From: Thioalkalivibrio sp. AKL19
GTDB taxonomy: Bacteria; Pseudomonadota; Gammaproteobacteria; Ectothiorhodospirales; Ectothiorhodospiraceae
Direction: 5' to 3'
Length of the DNA: 64,000 nt
NCBI RefSeq assembly: GCF_000420165.1
Contig: NZ_ATUK01000015.1
Span: forward strand, 1 to 64,000
Shown: positions 1-8,591 of the stretch, piece after piece
How the letters are laid out: each line of letters begins with the position of its first letter
Numbering within the stretch: the stretch's first letter is position 1
Notes under the pieces: model-generated
The model's database searches: none
The model's input: the letters and a program-made list of their open reading frames with translations, nothing else
What the model was told of the DNA's origin: nothing
Translations under genes and position numbers: made by a program

Positions 1-1366
1 AGTAGTGTGCTGAGTTGTGTGCAGAAGCTGGCAGGAGGTGAGCGGCCATGGTATTCGGGCTGGTTAGCGACCACCGGAACCCCTCAAGGAGGGCGAGACC
101 ATGACCACTCACAAGAGCCAGGCTACTGCGGATCGCACGTCACTGCGAGCGCTATTGGGGACAGACGAGGAACTGATGCGCACGCTGGTGCGCGAGGCGG
201 TCCAGCAGGTCCTGGAAGCCGAGATGAGCGACCAGCTCCAGGCGGCACCGGGGGAGCGCACCGAGGGCCGCCTGGGCTACCGGGCCGGGTACTACCCGCG
301 CACCCTGATCACACGCGTGGGCAAGCTGGAGTTGCGGGTCCCCCGGGACCGCAACGGCCAGTTCTCCACCAGCCTGTTCGAGCGCTATCAGCGCTCGGAG
401 AAGGCGCTGGTCTCGGCCCTGATGGAGATGTATGTCCAGGGCGTGTCGACGCGCAAGGTCAAGGCCATCACCGAGGAGTTGTGCGGTCACGGGTTCTCGG
501 CCTCGGCGATCTCGACCATCAACCGGGGGCTGGACGGCCGCCTGGCGGAGTTCGCGTCGCGGCGCCTGGAGGAGCCCTGCCCCTATCTGATCCTGGACGC
601 GCGCTACGAGAAGGTCCGCGAGGGCGGCGTGATCCGGTCCCAGGCGGTGCTGATTGCCATCGGTGTCAACTGGGAAGGCCGGCGTCAGGTGCTGGGGGTG
701 GAGCTGGCCAGTCGCGAGAGCGCGAGCAGCTGGCGCGCCTTCCTGGAGCGGCTGCGCGAGCGCGGGCTGAACGGGGTCGAACTGGTGGTCAGCGACGAGC
801 ACGCAGGGCTGCGCCGGGCCATCCTGGAGATCCTCCCGGAAGCGGTATGGCAGCGCTGCTATGTGCACTTCCTGCGCAACGCCCTGGACCACCTGCCGCG
901 CAAGGCCGACGACGACTGCCTGCAAGAGCTGCGCTGGCTCTACGACCGCCGGGATCTGACCGAGGCCCAGCGCGATCTGGCGGCCTGGCTGGAGCGCTGG
1001 CAGGCGAAGTATCCCCGCCTGTGCGACTGGGTGGAGGAGAACATCCAGGAGACCCTGACGTTCTACCGCCTGCCGCGGGCCCACCACAAGCACATGAAGA
1101 GCACCAACATGCTCGAGCGGCTGAACGAGGAGATTCGGCGCCGAACCCGAGTGGTCCGGATCTTCCCCAACACCCACAGCTGTCTACGTCTGGTGCGGGC
1201 TCTGGCCGTCGAAATCCACGAAGGCTGGCTGGAGGACAACCGCTACCTGAACATGGATCTGCTCAAAGAGCACAAGAAAATCCTGCTCCGGCAGGCCGAG
1301 GCCGCCTGAGCCATACCGACCAACCGAACATGGCCGACTCACTTCTGCACAACTTGACGCACACAA
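1..1366 (+). mobile_element. IS256-family insertion sequence, apparently complete
   Basis: A single transposase gene lies between imperfect terminal inverted repeats. The left end (about 5-27) and the reverse complement of the right end (about 1341-1366) share the blocks GTGTGC and GTTGTG.GCAGAAG, followed by a second shared block ending GGCCATG. The left end lies almost at the window edge, so its exact first base and any target duplication cannot be checked. It sits 107 bp downstream of the pilV stop, at the 3' end of the minor-pilin operon. A degenerate copy of its right end occurs at 57232-57290. Confidence 0.8.
101..1309 (+). CDS. IS256-family (mutator-type) transposase
   Basis: A 402-residue DDE transposase, the normal length for the IS256 family. 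The expected catalytic residues are present in the right contexts: D166 in LILDARYEKV, D232 in VVSDEHAGL and E339 in NMLERLNEEIRRR. The N-terminal part carries the family's EAEMSDQL and GYRAGYYPRTL motifs. The start is chosen because AAGGAGG precedes the ATG at good spacing. The frame is intact, so the element may still be active. Known family biochemistry is cut-and-paste or copy-out transposition through a circular intermediate. Confidence 0.95.
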   Translation: MTTHKSQATADRTSLRALLGTDEELMRTLVREAVQQVLEAEMSDQLQAAPGERTEGRLGYRAGYYPRTLITRVGKLELRVPRDRNGQFSTSLFERYQRSEKALVSALMEMYVQGVSTRKVKAITEELCGHGFSASAISTINRGLDGRLAEFASRRLEEPCPYLILDARYEKVREGGVIRSQAVLIAIGVNWEGRRQVLGVELASRESASSWRAFLERLRERGLNGVELVVSDEHAGLRRAILEILPEAVWQRCYVHFLRNALDHLPRKADDDCLQELRWLYDRRDLTEAQRDLAAWLERWQAKYPRLCDWVEENIQETLTFYRLPRAHHKHMKSTNMLERLNEEIRRRTRVVRIFPNTHSCLRLVRALAVEIHEGWLEDNRYLNMDLLKEHKKILLRQAEAA

Positions 1367-1473
1367 CCCGCCGAGGCAAAAGGCAAGGTTTGACCCCGAA
1401 GCTTGACCCTGGCAGCCAGGGCTTGACGTTGCTGGGGATCAAAAGCATCTGTCCCCGTAAAGTCTCCACTTAT

Positions 1474-3120
1474 TCAGCAGTCGCCTGCTTCCTCGCGGAT
1501 CCGGATTTCGTTCAGCTCAAGCATTTCGGACTCGACCACATCCTTGAAATGTATGGTGTTGTTACCGGTTCGTTCAGCGGACCCTTCGGTATTTCCGGTA
1601 TCAGCATTCACAAAGGTCTGGGAAAAGGAGCAGAGTGCGCCTCCGTGCGTGAGCGTCATATCGCCAAACCAGTCACCGCCGGTCCAACCTTCGCGGTCAA
1701 TGTTGCAAGTGAAGCTAACAATAGCTTCCGATTGCGGGTGCGCATCCCTGTCAAGCACGCATGTCCCGCCATCGAACTGGATTGCCGAGACGGTCCAGCC
1801 TTCGTTATGAGTGTTGTTGACTCCATAGTTGATATCTCCCACAACCTTGGTGATAACCGTGGGTTCTGCATCCGAGTCATCGGGAAGTGTGTCATCCCCG
1901 CAGCCTACTCCATCAGGGTGGAGGCAGTAGTTGCGGCCAGCGTTCCCAATGAACGCTCCTTCGGAGGCTTCTAGGACACTTTCGCAGTTTGCTTGCCCCG
2001 TAAGGTGGCTAGACATGAAATGGTGGCCGGCGATGGTTTGGGCAACATAGGAAGGGTTCTCACTGTCGGCCTGGGCAGGTTCGCGCCCCATGCCGACCGC
2101 TACGTAGCCGCCTGAGCCATCTTCGACAAAGGCTCGATATCGCCGGATTGTGCTCAGGCGGGCCTCGCGGCTATCCCATGCAGCGGTTTCTGCCGCCGTG
2201 TGGTCACCGACGCAAATCCGATCCTGATTGGCGGCGCTGTCTAGGCGAACGACCCCGACGTTGCCGTACCAGCCTTCGCCGATGTAGCACTGATAGTAGA
2301 AATACTTGTAGCCCGAGCTCGCGTCCACGAACGGTTCGACTGGCTGCCCTGCCAACTCATTCCCGCGCCTCGTGCAAAGCCCCGCATCGGAGGTCAGGAC
2401 CCGGGTAAGCTGTACGTTGATGTTGTTACTAAAATAGAAACGACCGCTGACGGTGCTGAAAACCTCGCCTGGGTTCGTCGTTTCCATGGTCATCAGGACC
2501 TCGCCGTCGCGAACGAGCTGGACGGTTCCTTCGCCATCGCTCCGCATTTCGGTGCCGTCCTCAAGCGTGGTCCCTTCGATCACATTTGTCGTGGTGGTAA
2601 TATCAGCCCCTTCCAGAATGTCATCACCGCCCATCCGGGCTCGGCCTGTCGGACGTTCGACAAAGTTTCCGCCATTGCCGTCGGCATCGGCAATGGCGAC
2701 ACTGGTACGAGGGTTCGTCCAGGTGACGGTGCTGTCGAGCGTTATGCTCTGGGGGTTGCCTCGCCGGTCAGTCCATTGGGCGGTGACACTTGGGTCAAAG
2801 GAGTGAAAATTGCTGCCTGTGGGCAGGTTGTCCCAAGTAAGTGTGATGGTTGCGTTTTTGCCTTCATACGGCGGTGTGTTTCGCGCATCGTCGATACGAT
2901 CCAGAAGGTCATCGAACGTGACCGCGTTGCGCAATTTTTCCACTTCGCTTTCGATGACCTGAACGGCTTCCGCGCGAGCTTTGGAGTCCCCTGCGTTTGC
3001 CATCAGCTCGCCATGGAGCCTTGCAATCGCGAGCAGCCCAATGGAAACGATAGCGAGTGCCACCAAGGCCTCAATGAGCGTAATGCCTCGGGCGGAGCGA
3101 TGATTGTCAGGTTTGCGCAT
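1474..3120 (-). CDS. pilV: PilV-like minor type IV pilin with a long Cys-rich C-terminal extension
   Basis: The N-terminus is a class III prepilin signal: a short basic leader ending in Gly, then ITLIEALVALAIVSIGLLA, matching PilV-type minor pilins (glutamate at mature position 5). The ATG at 3120 has GGGAG upstream. A GTG at 3177 overlapping the pilX stop is an alternative start. The product is about 548 residues, whereas ordinary PilV is about 160-200. The extra C-terminal part has ten cysteines, all in the second half, suggesting a disulfide-stabilised extracellular domain. It is the last gene of the fimT-pilW-pilX-pilV run and no pilY1 follows before the IS256 element. I infer a pilus-tip or priming role; the function of the extension is unknown. 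Confidence 0.75.
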   Translation of the reverse strand: MRKPDNHRSARGITLIEALVALAIVSIGLLAIARLHGELMANAGDSKARAEAVQVIESEVEKLRNAVTFDDLLDRIDDARNTPPYEGKNATITLTWDNLPTGSNFHSFDPSVTAQWTDRRGNPQSITLDSTVTWTNPRTSVAIADADGNGGNFVERPTGRARMGGDDILEGADITTTTNVIEGTTLEDGTEMRSDGEGTVQLVRDGEVLMTMETTNPGEVFSTVSGRFYFSNNINVQLTRVLTSDAGLCTRRGNELAGQPVEPFVDASSGYKYFYYQCYIGEGWYGNVGVVRLDSAANQDRICVGDHTAAETAAWDSREARLSTIRRYRAFVEDGSGGYVAVGMGREPAQADSENPSYVAQTIAGHHFMSSHLTGQANCESVLEASEGAFIGNAGRNYCLHPDGVGCGDDTLPDDSDAEPTVITKVVGDINYGVNNTHNEGWTVSAIQFDGGTCVLDRDAHPQSEAIVSFTCNIDREGWTGGDWFGDMTLTHGGALCSFSQTFVNADTGNTEGSAERTGNNTIHFKDVVESEMLELNEIRIREEAGDC

Positions 3121-3173
3121 GTTGCGTACTCCCAGTCCGCGTTCGGCAGACAGATACGAATTCAAGGGCCAGA

Positions 3174-4373
3174 TCACAGTTCAGACCAATCTCGCCAGGT
3201 TCCTGAAAGAACACCGCTTGCCCCGAGGTTGCCAGCTCCGGAGGCTGAGATTGGATCGTAGATAAACGATGGGGTGCCTCCGATATCGGCGGTTTCGCCC
3301 TCGATGACCGATGCCCCATAGAATTTCGGTGTGCCATTGGCGCGCAGATCGCCCCGAACGTATAGGACACCGTGCATCTCGAAGTTCCCGGTTACGTCGG
3401 CATTTCCGTCGACGACTAAGACCACGGGCGCCTCGCGCGTTCCGACCGTACCGTCGAGCGAGGCGTCGCCGTCGAACCAGATCACCTCGTTGGTCATCCC
3501 GTCGATACTTTCCGGGTCCCTTTCGGTCACAACTGAGTCGCGGTAGCTTTCCGCATCCTGCCCCATAAAGTTCAGGAAAAACTGGTCGTTCGTCAGAGAA
3601 GCAAGCTGGAGGTCCCCGGCAATAACGTCGGGGCCCACCATGTTGGCGTCCGTGGTGCATTCCCAGAATGGATCTGACGTATTGCAATTCGGGGGTTGTG
3701 GGAGGGCAGGAATTGGATCGTTGTCCGACGGGCGCGCTACATCCTCGTTGCGTATGAATGTGTTCCCGGGGTTGCCTGTCACGTCCAGTTCGCCGCCTGA
3801 CCAGATCGTCAGGTTGTTATAGGCGTTGAAGACACGGGCACGTCCGTTGGTATCCACGCCCCCTCGAGTGATCAGAGGATTCGTGGGTGGGTCGGCCAGC
3901 GAAGGCGCGCCACGCACACCGATCGTGATACCCTTTCGAGCAGTGAGGTCGTCGCTCCAGCCACAGGACCAAATGACGGTATCCCGCAGGTTTTCCGGCG
4001 GGCCGCCGGGGATCGCCGCGGCAAAGTTCGCGGGGTTACCCGGGCATGTTGGTATGTTCCCGATCTGGTCAGGCGCGACGTAGGCCGCTCGGTACCAGGT
4101 TGCGCGGCCGTCCGGAGTATAATCTCTTCCGAATTGCTGGGTTACATCGTCATTATCGATCGCGAATGCAATGGCTTCATCGATACCTGCCTGGGCCGCA
4201 TTGCCAGTCAGTTTCATTCGAACCTCGTTCGCGGCCATGCGCTCTTCAAGAATCGAGGTTTGCGCCGTAAACAGTACGGTGAGGGTGATGGCGACCATGA
4301 TGATCAATGCAACCAGTAGCGTCGCCACCCCCTTCTGCCGGGATGGCATGGTCTTGAGTTGCGTCGAAATCAT
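3174..4373 (-). CDS. pilX: PilX-like minor pilin / pilus assembly protein
   Basis: A 399-residue protein with an N-terminal hydrophobic helix (roughly residues 14-38) after a short basic leader ending KGVATLLVALIIMV, the pattern of PilX N-terminal proteins rather than of GFTLIE pilins. The following EERMAANE region is typical of PilX. The C-terminal half contains short repeated beta-strand units (DGDASLDGTVG, DGNADVTGNFEM, RGDLRANGTPKFYG) that resemble a small beta-helix. The ATG overlaps the pilW stop by 4 nt and GAGG lies upstream, so translation is probably coupled. Expected role: tip or initiation complex of type IV pili with PilV and PilW. Confidence 0.75.
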   Translation of the reverse strand: MISTQLKTMPSRQKGVATLLVALIIMVAITLTVLFTAQTSILEERMAANEVRMKLTGNAAQAGIDEAIAFAIDNDDVTQQFGRDYTPDGRATWYRAAYVAPDQIGNIPTCPGNPANFAAAIPGGPPENLRDTVIWSCGWSDDLTARKGITIGVRGAPSLADPPTNPLITRGGVDTNGRARVFNAYNNLTIWSGGELDVTGNPGNTFIRNEDVARPSDNDPIPALPQPPNCNTSDPFWECTTDANMVGPDVIAGDLQLASLTNDQFFLNFMGQDAESYRDSVVTERDPESIDGMTNEVIWFDGDASLDGTVGTREAPVVLVVDGNADVTGNFEMHGVLYVRGDLRANGTPKFYGASVIEGETADIGGTPSFIYDPISASGAGNLGASGVLSGTWRDWSEL

Positions 4374-5248
4374 GGTTCGATCCTCGCGAAAATGCGGTTG
4401 TTTCGGACGCGGATGGTCTCGTCAAAATTCACCGATGTCCCGGAATTTCTGCGGTCATTGGCGGCTAGCAACAATCGGATCTGTCGGCTCTCGATGTAAA
4501 TGTTGCTCTCGCCTGATTCAACTTCTTTAGAGTAATAATCTTCGCAGAAGGCGGTTGCTCCTGCTCCAGCCTGGTCAAAAGCGTCTATCGGAGCGTTCGC
4601 TCCAGAGCTGATATCCAGTGTGGTGTTGAGGCAGGAGGAATCCTCTGAGCTGAACGTCATCTCTGTGACGTTCGTGGTGGCCGGATCGCTGAGATCCTCC
4701 CAGCGCCCGGTAGTGCAACTTGTGGTATTGGTTACGCTTCCATCGACGAGCATCTGGATCGTGCCGTCATTGGGATTTTGTCGGTACCCAAAAATAAACT
4801 GGTCACCCTCGGCGACTAGGTCACTCAGGTCATTGTTCATGTTGTAAGGCGTACCACCCATGGGGTCGTAGCGGAATGTGGGGTCATAACTGAACAAGAT
4901 GCAGTTTCTGCTACCGCCGCCGAAGTCATGAATGGCGATTTCGCGATCAATCTCCATAAAAGGGTTGCCCATGGGGCCCGCAAGACGGCTCGGATGGCTG
5001 TAGCCAGCACGGCGCAAATCGGTGGCGATGAAATCCATGGGGATGCGCGTGTCTTGCATAACGCGAGCCTCAGTGACCACGAACGCGCTGCCGCGGATTA
5101 CCGTGATGTACAGGGCGGTGACGCCGGCGATTACGATTAGGCCGACCACAATCCCGATCATCAGCTCGACCAGGGTGAACCCCCGGCTACTACCGGAGAA
5201 ATGTCGCGGTAGCCGCGAGAAGCGGTTTGTTTGCACAGGTGTCAACAT
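4370..5248 (-). CDS. pilW: PilW-like minor type IV pilin
   Basis: A 292-residue protein with a prepilin leader ending SSRG, then FTLVELMIGIVVGLIVIAGV. The family feature RIPMDFIATDLRRAGY appears about 75 residues in, as in PilW proteins. Its start overlaps the preceding fimT-like stop by 7 nt and its stop overlaps pilX, so the genes form a tight operon. No strong Shine-Dalgarno precedes the start, in keeping with coupled translation. It would be processed by the PilD peptidase (not in this window) and assembled into the type IV pilus tip complex. Confidence 0.85.
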   Translation of the reverse strand: MLTPVQTNRFSRLPRHFSGSSRGFTLVELMIGIVVGLIVIAGVTALYITVIRGSAFVVTEARVMQDTRIPMDFIATDLRRAGYSHPSRLAGPMGNPFMEIDREIAIHDFGGGSRNCILFSYDPTFRYDPMGGTPYNMNNDLSDLVAEGDQFIFGYRQNPNDGTIQMLVDGSVTNTTSCTTGRWEDLSDPATTNVTEMTFSSEDSSCLNTTLDISSGANAPIDAFDQAGAGATAFCEDYYSKEVESGESNIYIESRQIRLLLAANDRRNSGTSVNFDETIRVRNNRIFARIEP

Positions 5249-5778
5249 TCGCTGTAGGCCCCCATGGCGCGATTGGTGCCGCAGGCACGTGGCCGTCCAA
5301 TCGGGTTGATCTGAACTTCCATTCCGAAGCTGTCGGAGGTGAAGGAGAGATTTTGACGGTCGTTGGGATTGAGGAGCGCTCCACGAACGTTGTCAAACTC
5401 GATCTCTTGGTCGCCCGTCATGGTGACCCCTCGGAAGCCGTCGTGGGTTCGAGTGCGCTCCACTGGCGCCTCGCCGCCCGCCATGACGATGGTGCAAGAA
5501 TCCGCCACCATGCAGTCGCAGCCCGCGGTATCGGAGATCGCGTGGCACCAACTGTCACCGTCCACCTTGCTGACAAAAAAGATGTTCTGGCCTTGCTTGA
5601 TGGCCTCGGTGCGGGCCATCTGGATCTGGTCGAGGGCACTTTCGGCGGCACCGATTACGCGGCGCTGCTCGGCCAGGTTGAAGGCCGGAGCAGTCAGCGT
5701 GACGAGGACCACCAGCACGGCGATGGTGATCATGAGCTCGATCAGGGTGAAGCCGAAGGGTTTTTGCGGTGCGGCCAT
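5242..5778 (-). CDS. fimT: FimT/GspH-type pseudopilin (first copy)
   Basis: About 178 residues from the ATG at 5778; an ATG at 5820 would add 14. The leader ends KPFG before [19 protein letters not shown], followed by the FimT/GspH signature in which alanine- and arginine-rich helices lead into AESALDQIQMARTEAIKQ. The C-terminus has the family's GRPRACG-like end with cysteines. It is the first gene of the minus-strand minor-pilin operon and is divergent from pilE. Neither start has a convincing Shine-Dalgarno; the shorter leader is preferred because 9 residues is typical. Confidence 0.8.
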   Translation of the reverse strand: MAAPQKPFGFTLIELMITIAVLVVLVTLTAPAFNLAEQRRVIGAAESALDQIQMARTEAIKQGQNIFFVSKVDGDSWCHAISDTAGCDCMVADSCTIVMAGGEAPVERTRTHDGFRGVTMTGDQEIEFDNVRGALLNPNDRQNLSFTSDSFGMEVQINPIGRPRACGTNRAMGAYSEC

Positions 5779-5891
5779 GCGCGGTCCCCGGGCAGGAGGA
5801 AGGGAGGTCTCGACTCCCATTATACGGTTTGGGGTATCTTGGGCATGCCGTCTGGCTACCGCTCGTGGTGCGAATGCTTCCACTCGCGATA

Positions 5892-5919
5892 TTGACAGGG
5901 CTAGCTGGCGGGCGATTGT
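5892..5919 (+). promoter_or_regulatory. possible sigma-70 promoter for pilE
   Basis: A perfect TTGACA (5892-5897) is followed after 16-17 nt by GATTGT, a poor -10, about 50 nt before the pilE start. Only the -35 box is strong. Confidence 0.3.
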
Positions 5920-5967
5920 GGTGGAATCGGGTTTGGCGAAAACGGAAGTGTCCGAGGGGATAGAGCG

Positions 5968-6399
5968 ATGAAGGCAGCAAACACGAAGGCGCTGGGATTC
6001 ACCCTGATCGAGCTGATGATCGTGGTCGCGGTCGTGGCCATCCTGGCGGCAATCGCATATCCGTCGTATCAGAACTACATCCTCAAATCGCAGCGCGCCG
6101 ATGCGCACGATGCGCTGCTCCGTATCCAGTTGGAACAAGAGCGCTGGCGGGCCAACAACGCTACGTACGCTACTATGAGCGAACTGGGTGGGTCTGAGAA
6201 TTTCAACAATGAGAATTACACCCTGAGTATCACCGGCCCTGACGGCGATGGCTCACCGAGCGGCACCGGTTACCAAGCGGTCGCCTCTCCACAGGGGCGT
6301 CAAACCAATGATTCAAGGTGTCAGACGATCACCCTCGCAGTTACCGGCGGTTCGGCCGTACGCGGCGGGACTCCAGGAGGAGAGGAGGAATGCTGGTGA
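5968..6399 (+). CDS. pilE: type IV pilin PilE-like
   Basis: A 143-residue pilin. The leader [10 protein letters not shown] is followed by [27 protein letters not shown], a canonical type IVa N-terminal helix. A C-terminal pair of cysteines (SRCQT and EECW) could form the D-region disulfide loop. GAGGGG lies upstream of the ATG. It is divergent from the fimT-pilW-pilX-pilV run and convergent with the second fimT-like gene. In Pseudomonas and Xanthomonas clusters a PilE minor pilin accompanies FimT/PilVWX, so this is more likely a minor pilin than the major subunit, but length alone does not settle it. Confidence 0.85.
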   Translation: MKAANTKALGFTLIELMIVVAVVAILAAIAYPSYQNYILKSQRADAHDALLRIQLEQERWRANNATYATMSELGGSENFNNENYTLSITGPDGDGSPSGTGYQAVASPQGRQTNDSRCQTITLAVTGGSAVRGGTPGGEEECW

Positions 6400-6430
6400 G
6401 GTGCTGCCCACCTGGCTGTCTGAACCGGAT

Positions 6431-6967
6431 TTATGGCTCGATCTTACAGTCTGACTGCGGTTCACTTCGCGGCCGCCCGATGCTGCTGACGATCACGCGG
6501 CGCCCCTCCTCGGCGCGGCCGCATACGGTGAAGCTTCCCATCTGCAAGGCGCCACTGGTGCGCTGCGTCGTTCCGCGGGGCACGTACGAGACGTAGTCCC
6601 GAACCGGTGAGTTGCCGCTGACCTGGACGTTGGCCAAGTTCGGGGCAGCGTGCCCGATCAGCGGATCGCCGTCGGCTCGGTCCCCCGTGTTGCCTCGATC
6701 CGCAAACCAGATCCAGCCATCTGCCCAGTCGCCGTCTTCGCGGCAGGTCTCGCCGTCGCTGGACGGGCACAGGGTGACGCGCTCGTTGCGCTTGATCGCC
6801 TCGCTGCGTGCAAGATGCATGGCGTTGAGCAGGCTGTTGGTGGCGCCGATGACGCGTTGACGCTCGAGCATCTGGCCGAAGCTAGGGGCGGCGAGCATGG
6901 CCAGGATGGCGAGCACGCCCAACGCGACCATCAGCTCGATGGCCGTGATTCCTTTGCAAGTCTGCAT
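6431..6967 (-). CDS. fimT: FimT/GspH-type pseudopilin (second copy)
   Basis: A 178-residue protein. The leader MQTCKG is followed by ITAIELMVALGVLAILAMLAAPSF; the mature sequence starts with I rather than F but keeps Glu5. The GspH/FimT pattern ERQRVIGATNSLLNAMHLARSEAIKR follows, and the C-terminus resembles the first FimT-like protein (GRPRSEPQSDC). The start at 6967 has an excellent GGGAGGAG. It ends 31 nt from the convergent pilE stop. Two FimT-like pseudopilins in one minor-pilin locus imply duplication or a division of labour. Confidence 0.85.
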   Translation of the reverse strand: MQTCKGITAIELMVALGVLAILAMLAAPSFGQMLERQRVIGATNSLLNAMHLARSEAIKRNERVTLCPSSDGETCREDGDWADGWIWFADRGNTGDRADGDPLIGHAAPNLANVQVSGNSPVRDYVSYVPRGTTQRTSGALQMGSFTVCGRAEEGRRVIVSSIGRPRSEPQSDCKIEP

Positions 6968-7144
6968 CGTCGTCTCCTCCCTGAGATCGCGTGCATGCGA
7001 GAGCATAGACGAGCGCGGCGCCCGAGGCCACGGGCCAGGTCGGGTGGTGCTGGAACGTTGCGGGCGACAGGTTGCCTACAAGTCAGAGGTTCCGGCAGGC
7101 ATGCTGGCGATGGTGCTGACTGGATGCCGCGGATGCGACCGGAG

Positions 7145-7170
7145 ATTGCTTCGCTTCGCTCGCAATGACG
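7145..7170. repeat. short palindromic dispersed repeat
   Basis: ATTGC and GCAAT flank a TTCGCTTCGCT core, giving an imperfect palindrome of the kind scattered in many proteobacterial intergenic gaps. It lies in the 274-bp space between the second fimT-like gene and the SUMF1-like gene, which shows nothing else. Confidence 0.45.
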
Positions 7171-7241
7171 GGCCGGGGGCTCCGTAATGACGCGGCGTGG
7201 CAGGTGCAGCGAAATTGAAGGTGCTGGAGGTTAGCAGGCTC

Positions 7242-8108
7242 ATGGTGAAGGACGTGCAGCGGATGGATCAGGCGGATCTGCTGGATTTGCAGCAGCAGGC
7301 GGCGCGTCAGGCGGGGGTGTCGGTTGGGTTTCGTGACGACGCGCGTTCCGGCGCGTCGACGCCGGAGCTGCAGGTGATTCCGGCCGGGGAGTTCGAGATG
7401 GGTTCGGATGCCTCGGAGTACGGCCATCAGCCGCATGAGGCACCGCGGCGCTACGTGGCGCTGGAGCGACCCTTTGCGCTGGGGCGCTATCAGGTCACCC
7501 GCGAGGAGTGGGAGGCTTTCCAGGCGGCGACTGGCTGGGAACCCTGGGAGTGGCTGGTGTGGCCCAGCACCCCGCGCATGCCGATCTTCAACATCAAGCC
7601 GGACAGCATCCAGCAGTATCTGGACTGGCTGAGCGAGGAGACGGGCAAGCGCTATCGTCTGCCGACCGAGGCGGAGTGGGAATACGCCTGTCGGGCGGGC
7701 ACGCGCACGCCGTTCGCCTTCGGCGAGGTGGTGGGGTGCCGCGACGTGCACTTCAATTCGCTGTTTCCGTACGAGGAGCGGCGCCAGCGGCGCAGGTGGT
7801 ATATCCCGGCGTGTTTCCCGTTGTCGCGCCCGCTGGATGTGGGCAGCTTCCAGCCGAACCTCTGGGGGCTGTACGACATGCACGGGAACGTGCAGGAGTT
7901 CACCTCCACCCCCTGGCACGACGGACACCAGTCGCTGCCGCGTGACGGCGTCTATCGCCGAGACCCGGAAAACGAGTGGGTGGTGACCAAGGGCGGCTCC
8001 TGGTTCGATGCCGCCGTGAATACGCGCAGCGCGGCCCGCCGCCGCCGCAACATCGACGAGATGGATACCAATCTGGGCTTCCGCGTCCTGCGCGAGCTGG
8101 ACGATTAG
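7242..8108 (+). CDS. SUMF1/FGE-fold protein of unknown substrate
   Basis: About 288 residues from the ATG at 7242 (GGAGG 11 nt upstream); a GTG at 7197 is also in frame. The formylglycine-generating-enzyme fold is clear: PAGEFEMGS near the start, VTREEWEAF, YRLPTEAEWEYACRAGT, WGLYDMHGNVQEF, KGGSW and a terminal LGFRVLREL. The active-site cysteine pair of true formylglycine-generating enzymes is not visible in the C-terminal region, where RSAARRRRNI occurs instead, so sulfatase maturation is unlikely. Related non-catalytic members act as ligand-binding or nonheme-iron modules. There is no signal peptide, no sulfatase gene is in the window, and the neighbours give no pathway. Confidence 0.75.
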   Translation: MVKDVQRMDQADLLDLQQQAARQAGVSVGFRDDARSGASTPELQVIPAGEFEMGSDASEYGHQPHEAPRRYVALERPFALGRYQVTREEWEAFQAATGWEPWEWLVWPSTPRMPIFNIKPDSIQQYLDWLSEETGKRYRLPTEAEWEYACRAGTRTPFAFGEVVGCRDVHFNSLFPYEERRQRRRWYIPACFPLSRPLDVGSFQPNLWGLYDMHGNVQEFTSTPWHDGHQSLPRDGVYRRDPENEWVVTKGGSWFDAAVNTRSAARRRRNIDEMDTNLGFRVLRELDD

Positions 8109-8126
8109 TCACTTCGCCCGAGGGCT

Positions 8127-8204
8127 ATGCGTTTCGCTGCGCTCAACAGCATCCTACGCGGGGCTGGCTGGACGTAGGGTGCACTGAGCGAAGCGAACTG
8201 CACC
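8127..8204. repeat. REP-type repeat, copy 1 (flanks vapBC)
   Basis: A 78-bp unit: ATGCGTTTCGC...CATCCTACG followed by CGTAGGGTGCACTGAGCGAAGCG and ending CTGCACC. The two halves are inverted relatives of each other. A near-identical unit lies at 8917-8995 and a half unit at 9919-9953. Confidence 0.75.
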
Positions 8205-8210
8205 GATCCG

Positions 8211-8591
8211 TTATTCGGGTCGAAACAGGTGTATTTCCAAACCCTCAATGTGCCGATAGTGCCGATCGTTGGCCGTGACGAGTGGCAGGCCCAGCTGTGT
8301 GGCGGTCGCCGCGATCAGCGCATCGGCCATCTGCATGTTGTGGCTGAGGGCGTAGGTCTCGACAAGGAAGGTTGCGCGGTTCGAGATGGCTTCGCTTACC
8401 GGTTGGATGCGGGCGTCCCAGTACTGGATGGCTTGGCGCAGCGCGCGGAATTCGGTCTGGTCGCGCAGGCCCTGGATGAGCTCCATGTAGGTTACGGCGG
8501 ACACCGTGAATCCGGGCGAGCGGTCGAGCCATTCGCCGGCTTTCTGATTCCCGCGCAGATTCCAGATCAGGACATCCGTGTCCACTAGCAT
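8211..8591 (-). CDS. vapC: VapC-type PIN-domain ribonuclease toxin
   Basis: A 126-residue PIN-domain protein. The acidic residues expected of the Mg-dependent RNase site are visible: D in MLVDTDVLIW, E in TYMELIQG, D in MQMADALIAATA and D in LVTANDRHY. The ATG overlaps the antitoxin stop by one base (TAATG), the usual coupled order with the antitoxin gene first. Known VapC toxins cleave tRNA or rRNA; the target here cannot be told. It is intact. Confidence 0.9.
   Translation of the reverse strand: MLVDTDVLIWNLRGNQKAGEWLDRSPGFTVSAVTYMELIQGLRDQTEFRALRQAIQYWDARIQPVSEAISNRATFLVETYALSHNMQMADALIAATATQLGLPLVTANDRHYRHIEGLEIHLFRPE

Noticed and set aside
7-1974. Long open frame across the IS256 element and the end of pilV
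   Set aside because: It overlaps the transposase in another frame, runs antisense to pilV and has no recognisable domain; it is a high-GC shadow.
7242-8108. Sulfatase-activating enzyme call
   Set aside because: The catalytic cysteine pair is missing and no sulfatase is present.
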